Source: Saturnia japonica (taxonomy: Eukaryota > Arthropoda > Insecta > Lepidoptera > Saturniidae). From it: a stretch of 64,000 nt of DNA. Positions 10,290 to 21,167 of this stretch are shown here, piece after piece. The position numbers and the translations under genes were made by a program. Position 1 is the stretch's first letter, and every line of letters starts with the position of its first letter. The DNA lies in contig CM065320.1 of assembly GCA_033032175.1 (NCBI GenBank), positions 12,853,413 through 12,917,412 on the forward strand, written 5' to 3'. The notes under the pieces were generated by a model that did not search any database, was not told the origin of the DNA, and saw only the letters and a list, made by a program, of their open reading frames with translations.

Positions 10290-10890
10290 ATAATTCATAA
10301 GCCCTATCAATTGAGGAGTGGTATGTATTTCCCGTGGTAAAATTTTCATCAAAATCGGTTGAAAATTATTATTCTATTCTACGATTTCTAATGGATTGTT
10401 AACGATTCTTATAGCCTCTCAATTATAGTATGACGTATGCTTCCCGTCTACAAAATTTGATTAGAATCGGTTGAGAATTGATGATAATTAAAAAATTTTT
10501 TATTTCTAGAATTAATATTGACAATTCTTAGAGCCCATCAATTATATATTTACTTGTACTTTCCGTGTACAAAATTAATGAACATTTTAAATTTTTGGGA
10601 AGTCTTTTTTACGGTTCCTAAAAGTGTTATTGGAAGTTCATGGAATGACAAACCTATACTTCCCTTATACAAAATTTCATCGGAATCGGTCAAGAATTTT
10701 TTTTGAATTTTTTTTTTTTTTGCGATTTCTTAATATAATATTAATATAATTGACCAATGACATAAGCATTCTATGAACAAAATTTCATAAGAGTCCGTCA
10801 AGTCGTTTTTGAGGTAAACCTGCACATACAAACAGACAGACAGACGGACCAAAAAATTTTTTAATGGCTTATTCGTGATCGTTATGTTTC
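10290..10890 (-). repeat. Degenerate tandem array, inverted relative to 5640-6135
   Basis: 'acaaaattt...atcggttga/gag' units recur at about 10336, 10449, 10566, 10671 and 10776, a spacing of roughly 105-117 bases. They are reverse-complement relatives of the 'gattttgatgaaattttgta' units at 5640-6135. It ends near 10845 with 'cagacagacagacgg', mirrored by 'gtctgtcagtctg' at 5623-5635. No terminal structure was found. Confidence 0.6.
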
Positions 10891-11180
10891 ATATAGTATG
10901 CATAGAGGGAAAATTTAGAAAATATTAATAGAACAGACAGAACTACAGATTTACTAATATATTATATATATAATACTTAGACTGAATTCACATACTATAA
11001 TTCAATATGCAATTTCGAAAAGGGCACATGTCGTATATTTTGTGACAAATATACGTTTATTCATATTAGTTTCTTCTAAATACTTCCCTGTATTTACTAT
11101 GTTCGAAAAGAGAATATTTTTGGTATATAACAATGTATACCGGCAGAATTTACAGTATTTTATGAAGAAATACTGCAATG

Positions 11181-11207
11181 AAGAATAGAATAGAATAGAA
11201 TAGAATA
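11181..11207. repeat. (TAGAA)n microsatellite
   Basis: Five-base repeat of about five units. Confidence 0.9.
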
Positions 11208-11254
11208 ATGCAGAAGAAGATATAAAGAAACGTTTGTTGAAGTGATAATTTCTT

Positions 11255-11520
11255 ATAGGAGGGTGTAGAAGAACTATGGCAAAGGGAGGATCCTCCGACC
11301 AGACGGGTTTTATGTCTGGTGGGCAGCTGCCCAACGGTTGTAGTCGGGTTCTTGTATATATACTCAACGATTGAGTTAATTTCTATAGCGCAATGTAGGA
11401 TAGTAAGGATGCGTCTTATGTGGCTCGATAGATGTCGCTATGTGTCGCTATGTAGATGTCGCCACAAGGGTAAACCGCTTCATAACGTAATGCGTTACGG
11501 CGCCAGTCTGTCTGGCTTCC
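11255..11520 (+). mobile_element. Helitron-family internal fragment
   Basis: Contains 'gggcagctgcccaacggttg' and 'cttgtatatatactcaa', also found at 16441-16542 and 20920-21010, followed by short 'gatgtcgctatg' repeats like those at 21056-21120. It lacks a CTAG end. It is a third, more diverged copy of the repeat that ends at 21167. Confidence 0.6.
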
Positions 11521-12090
11521 CTTCTTTACTCAGTGTTTTAATATACATGTTCAAGAACTGTAACAAAGGATAAAGTATATTTTATAAACCATAAAAGATT
11601 TTATTAATAAATAACCTTTCCTCGCATTATCATATTAATATACATAAAGTTTAAGTAATAACCTAAGCTTTTCTAAAGTTAAACAATTTCAATATTAAAT
11701 AGTTCAACCTAGATTTGTTTAAGTTATCACTTTTGTCGAGCGTCCCGAGACGCACAGGTTTTTTTAGTTAACATTATTTTAAGTACTATGTCTTATTAAA
11801 GATACCTAAAATAAAAGTTTCGTCAAATTTATATGTTTTTCTCCCATAAATTATACTGGAATTGTAAGCAGTATTTTTTGTATGAAAACAGAGCAATAGC
11901 TGAAAAGCGTACGGTAGGCCGTTGACAGAGCCCTGTCGATCCCCCGGGAGCTCATGAGTAAAACGCCCGTTCACCAAGATGAGGGTTGACGTTCATATTG
12001 CATGACTCTCGTGGGATGCAGTATGAAGCGTCGTGCAGACTCGACAAACATCGCCTCTGACTGAAATTGCGTAGTTTTATTATAAATGTT
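11521..12090. other. AT-rich noncoding stretch
   Basis: No gene. A GC-richer piece at 11925-12060 has no recognised identity. This is the unique left flank of the tandem duplication. Confidence 0.4.
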
Positions 12091-14847
12091 GTCACATATT
12101 TATACCGCTCACAGGAATCACAACTTTCGGTCTATATGACAAGAATATTTTCCGAACCTAATATAATTCACTTTCGTAAGTGCCATTCTTAAAATAAAGT
12201 GTCTTTGATTTCGAATTTGTGGATTAGGTTAACTTACTAAGTCTAAAAGATGTGATTACTGTTTAATATTTATTCCTAGCACTGTCATTTAAAAGATAAA
12301 TTCATCTGAGTTTTCTCAACACATTACATAATCGAAGATGTATTGGGAGGACAAAGTTAATATAGGTACTAAATTGTTGTAACTTGTTCCTCAGTGATTC
12401 GCGGGGTGCCATGTCATAAACTGATTGAACAGCCTGCTTTTGTAGTACAAATATGGTTTATATCTCAGATACTGAAACCCACAGTAAAATACACTACAAA
12501 TTTAAACAGTGGATGTAAGCAATGAAAGCAAAGCAGCAGCGAACTAGCGAATGTTTGCACTGCGAAAGTAGCAGAGTTTAACCCCACCCCACTACGATTG
12601 TAATGTGAGTACCTAATTGCAATTTTGCATCATGTAATGTATTTTTACTAAACATCAAGCAAGTAATTTTCACATCAGTGGTGCATGTTTAAATGATCCT
12701 GTAAATATTTTGAAATTTTTGTATTATTAACTAGACTTGCATTAAAGTCATTAAATAAAACAAAACTTGTATTATAAAAAAACAAAAAATACTCATTTTG
12801 TTTATTAGAGAACGAACTTCAAAGGAATATGCAAAAATATTATTTCACGAGTCGCATAAGGCGACGTTACTTACTTTACTCAATTTATCTCGCTACGAGG
12901 ACAAAAAAAAGAAATAATAACACACATTCAAATTAGGTCAAAGAGTACGGCTTTCATAACGCTACGGAAATTTTGCTTTATGAATATGATATATGTATTA
13001 TTGTGTAGGTACATCTATAGATGATTTTTTACGTAATAATATTTAAGAATACATTGTAATTATTCACGATCGCAATGGGTTACCATTTTTTTTGTGAAGC
13101 ATTAATCTGCGTTTTGCAAAACTTTTTTATTTTACCATGTTAATATAGGGGACTAAATTATGAAAAAAAAAAGAATGAAGAGGTCATGAGCGATGACATT
13201 TAGAAATAAAAATTAAATTCAACGTTCGACGGCGGCTGTTTTTTTAAATCCTATAAACTGTTTAAAGTGATGATAGATGACTGGCTAGCTATTTACAATA
13301 ACCCTGAGCTTTCAGTGAAGGGTTATTGAAAATCTGCCTTCAAGTAGCTGACATTAAGAACATTCTGGTTACTGTACTAAAAGTTAATCTATTTGACTTT
13401 TTTGTATTTGATGTAATGCCGTGTCACTTCTCAATTAGAATCAGTATTCTCATAAGTGGATATTAAAGATTCAATAAATAGTAATAACATAAAATACTTA
13501 CAAAGTTTTTGTTGCGTCGGAGGTTAATAAAATTACAATGAACTATTAACTAAACGTTTGACATACATACGTATAGTATACATATATTCAAAATAGCAGT
13601 GCGTTGAATAAAAAAACCTCAGGTAATTGCATGATAAGACAAACCCCAGAGGTTTAGTAGGTTGCTTTTAGTTAAAGTTTGTAAAGAATTTTTTTTTGTG
13701 AAAAAAAAATTTGAAGAAATTCACAAAGGCGATTTTATTAAAATTGTTTTCATAGTTTCTTGTTTATAGTGAATATAAATAAATAAAAACAACATAGTTA
13801 AGGTTTGGGAGATCGCGAGGTGCTTTTCTAAAATAAAACTAAAATTTAGATGTTAGCTCGAGCAGACCGTTCTTTTGAGTAATAAATTTCTTTAATATCA
13901 ACTGTTATTTAACAAAAGGGTTTTGTATTAAACTACCATACGCAGCTGATCCGTTTTTATAAAAAAGAAAATGACTATCATTCTGATAGTTGTTATACCG
14001 ACTTAGTATTAAATTGTGTGGGAACTAAAAGGGTTCTGCGTCCTCTTGGCGGTATGACTACCTTTCTCATGTTTACCACGTTACCAATTTCGGCATATTT
14101 TTTAAGTAATGCGTAATATATAAAAATGTTGCGCTGTATATTAAATCAATTCACAGTTTAAAATACCATAATTCATGAAATATTCTTATGAGAGGAATAC
14201 ACATAATACCCTTAGCACATATTTAAGAATCTCGCACACGTACGCGGTAAGCAAACCTTACGATATATTACCACGATTCGTTGCGATTTATTGCGGTGAG
14301 AGAAAAAAACTGATGCCTTAGAAATCGTGTACAACTGAGTACCTTTGCCCTTGGAAATAAATTTATATGATATTTAACTTTTCTGTATTTTGTTTCAAAT
14401 ACATTGCGTTTGTTCATGAATATCTATGCTATTTACAAATTGTTATGGTTTAAAATGATATGACGCAATGACAGACATAAGCAATTAAAGATGTGGCATC
14501 TTGAAGTTGTTTACGATTTCATATAGTTATTATCTGCGACTGTACCCCGGTTGACTTAGAGGCATTTGGATCGTTAAAGAATCAATCGTGAAAAAATTCT
14601 TTCTCAGTAGGTATAAAATTACATCGATAAGTTTTGCAAAGTGGATACTAAAGCTTTGAAGTGAAAATAAATTTTAGAATTTTTGGAGGAAACCTATTTG
14701 CCAGCAGCAGTCATTCGGGCTACGGACTTAATATTTTTTGCAACATTGATTTTCCTATCCGAAAGAGTTTCTCACTGCAATCTCGGTGCATGATTTGATG
14801 AATGTCGGGCGTAATGATAATATTATTTTATAATCTAATAGTTTTAA

Positions 14848-15113
14848 GTGAGGTACGGCACAGATAAATTTCTTTAGAGATTTTTTCTATTTAAGGCAAC
14901 TTGACTGGTGAAATACTTCGACTCTAAAGAAGATAGCAGCCAAATTACCTTGCATTGTATTCATGCGGTGATTAGGGTTTCCAAAGCTCCTTAGAGTAGG
15001 AGGGTTCAATGTTGGCAACGACCTAGTGCTACCCATAGCATTACAAGCGTTCATAGCATTCTTACCATCAGGTGGCCATTATACTAATTTACCACCTTAG
15101 TTGTATAAAAAAA
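14848..15113 (+). repeat. Lepidopteran-type interspersed repeat, family I (unit 1)
   Basis: Begins 'gtgaggtacggcacag', passes 'gggtttccaaagctcc' and 'ttaccatcaggtggcca', and ends in 'taccacctt' plus an A-rich stretch. Other copies lie at 19314-19579, 30290-30545 (minus), 45355-45575 (minus) and 56630-56835. I recall this as a common moth and butterfly repeat but cannot give its formal class. Confidence 0.65.
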
Positions 15114-15879
15114 GTCTATAAATGTCTCACTATTCTCTCTTCCAGGCTTAAAAATGATACTTAACATTTCATGTATTGTGGCTATATTTCTTGCCTTGTT
15201 AGCTAAAGTTTGTCTATAATCATACGATATGATAGAGGTGGTAATAGGTTAACAGGCTAAAATGGTGAAGACTGTAATAGTTTTTCAACAGGAAGATGGC
15301 AGAATATTCTAATAGCACATAAACCCAAAGCTTAGAGGTTTATTGTAAATTTTAACTACACTTCTTGTGACGAGGTGTCCAAGTACATTTGTACTGCGTT
15401 ATATTTTCTACTTGATGACAGTACTACGAGAAGAATGTACCTATCGAGTAAAAATAAAATCTCATGACATATTCCTTAAAAGCGCAGTACAGTTTGGCAG
15501 TTTTAGAATTCGAACACTATTTATATTATCAATATTTTATCGTCGTCCAGGTTGGAAACTTGAAAACATTGTCGAGCCACGTCGCAAACAGTTGAAAACT
15601 TTTCAATTTGACGACATTGCCACAACTCAGTGGAATTTAAATTGAAAATGGTTTTCGTTACTGTTCAAACTGGATACATGAATGGAGCTAGCAATTCTGT
15701 TTCATTTATTTGCTTTAGAGTTCTTTAGTTTGTGAAAAATATGATTATGGAAAAATCCATACCTATGACCAAAGTTTAAATTTATTGCATGATAAAATAT
15801 TTGTTAGCTTGTATTTTATTAGTGTTTGACTAAAAACTACTAAAGTCTTTCTTTTTTGAAAAATAAAACTGAAAAATTA

Positions 15880-16542
15880 AAATTTTAGTTTGTCTGAATA
15901 TTCTGAGTAATCTCCGAAACGGTTGGACAGATTTTGACGGGAATTTCACTGGTAAATAGTTGATGTTATAAGGAGTAACTTGTGCTGTCTCTTACTTAGG
16001 CCGGGGCCTGGTTTAGCCGGGCACCACCACCGCAGTTCCCGTGTCGCCCCTGTATGGCGGCGGATGATATACCGTGGAGTTTTAGTGAGTAGGAGTCTCA
16101 CATAACCACTCGTCCCGCCGGGTGGGTGTGTACCCATGATGGGTTTCTCCACGTATAAAAAAAAAGGCTACTTGTATTTTAGAAAAATATAAAGGGTTCC
16201 GCACAAGTAAAAAATCCTGGTCATGGTGAATCGATTCTGGCGCTTAAATACATAATTGTAGATATTTAAAATAAAATAGACATTAATTAATCAATACATA
16301 TAAAATAAACATTAAAAATTGAGCAAGAGCATATGTCTATCTTCTAAGGATCAACCACGATAAGAATTTTTATCTTCAAAATATGTGGGAATTGAGGTTA
16401 TTAAGATTTACGCATGTTCCCGGTCGACGGTGTGGTGGTAACCATTGCAAAGGGAGGACCCTCCAACCAGACGGGTGTTATGTCTGGCGGGCAGCTGCCC
16501 AACGGTTGTTATCGGATTCTTGTATATATACTCAATTGTTCG
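15880..16542 (+). mobile_element. Helitron copy, broken at duplication junction (unit 1)
   Basis: The string 'cgaaacggttggacag...gacgggaatttcact' and the region to 16542 match the repeat that ends in a Helitron CTAG terminus at 21167. The 3' end is missing because unit 2 starts at 16543. An R1-clade 3' end is nested within it at 15982-16165. The 5' end is not clear. Confidence 0.55.
15982..16165 (+). mobile_element. R1-clade retrotransposon 3' end (unit 1)
   Basis: Carries 'tccgtgg'-type landmarks shared with the minus-strand element at 37389-39545: 'gtggagttttagtgagta', 'tctcacataaccactcgt', 'tgtgtacccatgat' and 'gggtttctccac', then poly(A). Only the 3' UTR is left, so this was a severely 5'-truncated insertion. 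It landed in the Helitron before the duplication, since unit 2 carries it at the same place. Confidence 0.8.
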
Positions 16543-19313
16543 GTCACATATTTATACCGCTCACAGGAATCACAACTTTCGGCCTATATGACAAGAATAT
16601 TTTCCGAACCTAATATAAATTCACTTTCGTAAGTGCCATTCTTAAAATAAAGTGTCTTTGATTTCGAATTTGTGGATTAGGTTAACTTACTAAGTCTAAA
16701 AGATGTGATTACTGTTTAATATTTATTCCTAGCACTAAAATTATGCCTGTCATTTAAAAGATAAATTCATCTGAGTTTTCTCAACACATTACATAATCGA
16801 AGATGTATTGGGAGGACAAAGTTAATATAGGTACTAAATTGTTGAAACTTGTTCCTCAGTGATTCGCGGGGTGCCATGTCATAAACTGATTGAACAGCCC
16901 GCTTTTGTAGTACAAATATGGTTTATATCTCAGATACTGAAACCCACAGTAAAATACACTACAAATTTAAACAGTGGATGTAAGCAATGAAAGCAAAGCA
17001 GCAGCGAACTAGCGAATGTTTGCACTGCGAAAGTAGCAGAGTTTAACCCCACCCCACTACGATTGTAATGTGAGTACCTAATTGCAATTTTGCATCATGT
17101 AATGTATTTTTACTAAACATCAAGCAAGTAATTTTCACATCAGTGGTGCATTGTTTAAATGATCCTGTAAATATTTTGAATTTTTTGTATTATTAACTAG
17201 ACTTGCATTAAAGTCATTAAATAAAACAAAACTTGTATTATAAAAAAACAAAAAATACTCATTTTGTTTATTAGAGAACGAACTTCAAAGGAATATGCAA
17301 AAATATTATTTCACGAGTCGCATAAGGCGACGTTACTTACTTTACTCAATTTATCTCGCTACGAGGACAAAAAAAAGAAATAATAACACACATTCAAATT
17401 AGGTCAAAGAGTACGGCTTTCATAACGCTACGGAAATTTTGCTTTATGAATATGATATATGTATTATTGTGCAGGTACATCTATAGTTGATTTTTTACGT
17501 AATAATATTTAAGAATACATTGTAATTATTCACGATCGCAATGGGTTACCATTTTTTTTTGTGAAGCATTAATCTGCGTTTTGCAAAACTTTTTTATTTT
17601 ACCATGTTAATATAGGGGACTAAATTATGAAAAAAAAAGAATGAAGAGGTCATGAGCGATGACATTTAGAAATAAAAATTAAATTCAACGTTCGACGGCG
17701 GCTGTTTTTTTAAATCCTATAAACTGTTTAAAGTGATGATAGATGACTGGCTAGCTATTTACAATAACCCTGAGCTTTCAGTGAAGGGTTATTGAAAATC
17801 TGCCTTCAAGTAGCTGACATTAAGAACATTCTGGTTACTGTACTAAAAGTTAATCTATTTGACTTTTTTGTATTTGATGTAATGCCGTGTCACTTCTCAA
17901 TTAGAATCAGTATTCTCATAAGTGGATATTAAAGATTCAATAAATAGTAATAACATAAAATACTTACAAAGTTTTTGTTGCGTCGGAGGTTAATAAAATT
18001 ACAATGAACTATTAACTAAACGTTTGACATACATACGTATAGTATACATATATTCAAAATAGCAGTGCGTTGAATAAAAAAACCTCAGGTAATTGCATGA
18101 TAAGACAAACCCCAGAGGTTTAGTAGGTTGCTTTTAGTTAAAGTTTGTAAAGAATTTTTTTTTGTGAAAAAAAAATTTGAAGAAATTCACAAAGGCGATT
18201 TTATTAAAATTGTTTTCATAGTTTCTTGTTTATAGTGAATATAAATAAATAAAAACAACATAGTTAAGGTTTGGGAGATCGCGAGGTGCTTTTCGAAAAT
18301 AAAACTAAAATTTAGATGTTAGCTCGAGCAGACCGTTCTTTTGAGTAATAAATTTCTTTAATATCAACTGTTATTTAACAAAAGGGTTTTGTATTACACT
18401 ACCATACGCAGCTGATCCGTTTTTATAAAAAAGAAAATGACTAATAATCTGATAGTTGTTATACTGACTTAGTATTAAATTGTGTGGGAACTAAAAGGGT
18501 TCTGCGTCCTCTTGGCAGTATGACTACCTTTCTCATGTTTACCACGTTACCAATTTCGGCATATTTTTTAAGTAATGCGTAATATATAAAAATGTTGCGC
18601 TGTATATTAAATCAATTCACAGTTTAAAATACCATAATTCATGAAATATTCTTATGAGAGGAATACACATAATACCCTTAGCACATATTTAAGAATCTCG
18701 CACACGTACGCGGTAAGCAAACCTTACGATATATTACCACGATTCGTTGCGATTTATTGCGGTGAGAGAAAAAAACTGATGCCTTAGAAATCGTGTACAA
18801 CTGAGTACCTTTGCCCTTAGAAATAAATTTATATGATATTTAACTTTTCTGTATTTTGTTTCAAATACATTGCGTTTGTTCATGAATACCTATGCTATTT
18901 ACAAATTGTTATGGTTTAAAATGATATGACGCAATGACAGACATAAGCAATTAAAGATGTGGCAACTTGAAGTTGTTTACGATTTCATATAGTTATTATC
19001 TGCGACTGTACCCCGATTGACTTAGAGGCATTTGGATCGTTAAACAATCAATCGTGAAAAAATTCTTTCTCAGTAGGTATAAAAATACATCGATAAGTTT
19101 TGCAAAGTGGATACTAAAGCTTTGAAGTGAAGATCAATTTTAGAATTTTTGGAGGAAACCTATTTGCCAGCAGCAGTCATTCGGGCTACGGACGTAATAT
19201 TTTTTGCAACATTGGTTTTCCTATCCAAAAGAGTTTTTCACTGCAATCTCGGTGCATGATTTGATGAATGTCGGGCGTAATGCCAATATTATTTTATAAT
19301 CTAATAGTTTTAA

Positions 19314-19579
19314 GTGAGGTACGGCACAGATAAATTTCTTTGGAGATTTTTTCTATTTGGGGCAACTTGACTGGTGAAATACTTCGACTCTAAAGAAGAT
19401 AGCAGCCAAATAACCTTGCATTGTATTCATGCGGTGATTAGGGTTTCCAGAGCTCTTTAGAGTAGGAGGGTTCAATGTTGGCAACGCGTTAGTGCTACCC
19501 ATAGCATTACAAGCCTTCATAGCATTCTTACCATCAGGTGGCCAGTATACTAATTTACCACCTTAGTTGTATAAAAAAA
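19314..19579 (+). repeat. Interspersed repeat, family I (unit 2)
   Basis: Same landmarks and position within the unit as 14848-15113, so it was duplicated with the unit and not inserted separately. Confidence 0.65.
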
Positions 19580-20339
19580 GTCTATAAATGTCTTACTATT
19601 CTCTCTTCTAGGCTCAATAATGATACCTAACATTTCATGTATTGTGGCTATATTTCTTGCCTTGTTAGCTAAAGTTTGTCTATAATCATACGATGTGATA
19701 GAGGTGGTAATAGGTTAACAGGCTAAAATGGTGAAGACTGTAATAGTTTTTCAACAGGAAGATGGCAGAATATTCTAATAGCACATAAACCCAAAGCTTA
19801 GAGGTTTATTGTAAATTTTAACTACACTTCTTGTGACGAGGTGTCCAAGTACATTTGTACTGCGTTATATTTTCTACTTGATGACACTACTACGAGAAGA
19901 ATGTACCTATCGAGTAAAAATAAAATCTCATGACATATTCCTTAAAAGCGCAGTACAGTTTGGCAGTTTTAGAATTCGAACACTATTTATATTATCAATA
20001 TTTTATCGTCGTCCAGATTGGAAACTTGAAAACATTGTCGAGCCACGTCGCAAACAGTTGAAAACTTTTCAATTTGACGACATTGCCACAACTCAGTGGA
20101 ATTTAAATTGAAAATGGTTTTCGTTACTGTTCAAACTGGATACATGAATGGAGCTAGCAATTCTGTTTCATTTATTTGCTTTAGAGTTCTTTAGTTTGTG
20201 AAAAATATGATTATGGAAAAATCCATACCTATGACCAAAGTTTAAATTTATTACATGATAAAATATTTGTTAGCTTGTATTTTATTAGTGTTTGACTAAA
20301 AACTACTAAAGTCTTTCTTTTTTGAAAAATAAAACTGAA

Positions 20340-21167
20340 AAATTAAAATTTTAGTTTGTCTGAATATTCTGAGTAATCTCCGAAACGGTTGGACCGATTT
20401 TGACGGGAATTTCACTGGTAAATAGTTGATGTTATAAGGAGTAACTTGATGCTGTCTCTTACTTAGGCCGGGGCCTGGTTTAGCCGGGCACCACCACCGC
20501 AGTTCCCGTGTCGCCCCTGTATGGCGGCGGATGGTATACCGTGGAGTTTTAGTGAGTAGGAGTCTCACATAACCACTCGTTCCGCTGGGTGGGTGTGTAC
20601 CCATGATGGGTTTCTCCACGTATAAAAAAAAAAGGCTACTTGTATTTTAGAAAAATATAAAGGGTTCCGCACAAGTAAAAAATCCTGGTCATGGTGAATC
20701 AATTCTGGCGCTTAAATACATAATTGTAGATATTAAAAAAAAAATAGACATTAATTAATCAATACATATAAAATAAACATTAAAAATTGAGCAAGAGCAT
20801 ATGTCTATCTTCTAAGGATCAACCACGATAAGAATTTTTATCTTCAAAATATGTGGGAATTGAGGTTATTAAGATTTACGCATGTTCCCGGTCGACGGTG
20901 TGGTGGTAACCATTGCAAAGGGAGGACCCTCCAACCAGACGGGTGTTATGTCTGGCGGGCAGCTGCCCAACGGTTGTTATCGGATTCTTGTATATATACT
21001 CAATTGTTCGGTTAATTTTAATATCGCGATGTAGGATGCGTCGTATGCAGCGATATAGATGTCTCTATGTAGGATGCGTCAGTTATGACGAGGGTAGATA
21101 TCGGTATATCGATGTCGCTACAACGGCATTCTGTAGTCCACGCGAGCATAGCTGCGGGCACAGCTAG
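20340..21167 (+). mobile_element. Helitron with intact 3' terminus
   Basis: The plus strand ends '...gcgggcacagctag' at 21167 followed by T: a GC-rich stem, then CTAG, then the 3' T of the AT target. It spans the end of unit 2 and the unique sequence to its right (21011-21167), which has short repeats of 'gatgtcgct' and 'gtaggatgcg'. No helicase or Rep frame is present, so it is non-autonomous. An R1 3' end is nested at 20450-20633. The 5' end is only approximate. Confidence 0.65.
20450..20633 (+). mobile_element. R1-clade retrotransposon 3' end (unit 2)
   Basis: Duplicate of the insertion at 15982-16165, with the same position in the Helitron and the same poly(A). Confidence 0.8.

Larger units (their letters stand above)
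12091..16542. repeat. Tandem segmental duplication, unit 1 (~4452 bp)
   Basis: The unit starts at 'gtcacatatttataccgctc' and is repeated head-to-tail from 16543. It has no intact gene. Contents in order: AT-rich DNA (12091-14847), an interspersed repeat (14848-15113), AT-rich DNA with a 92-codon non-ATG open frame (15367-15645), and a Helitron body (about 15880-16542) interrupted by an R1-clade 3' end (15982-16165). The right breakpoint falls inside the Helitron. Confidence 0.93.
16543..21010. repeat. Tandem segmental duplication, unit 2 (~4468 bp)
   Basis: Head-to-tail copy of 12091-16542. Order and content are the same throughout, with scattered single-base differences and small indels. 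For example, unit 2 has 12 extra bases at 16737-16748, and the 92-codon open frame differs at two codons. By eye the units are about 98-99% identical. I did not compute an alignment. The right end runs on into the rest of the Helitron at 21011. Confidence 0.93.

Noticed and set aside
10974..11207. Telomere-type or TTAGG repeat targeted by R1-clade elements
   Set aside because: The pentamer here is TAGAA, not TTAGG, and no TTAGG array flanks any R1-clade fragment.
15367..15645. 92-codon open frame, repeated at 19833-20111, as a conserved gene
   Set aside because: It starts at GTG, shows no known domain, and is present twice only because the whole 4.45-kb unit is duplicated. The two amino-acid changes in two differences do not suggest selection on protein.
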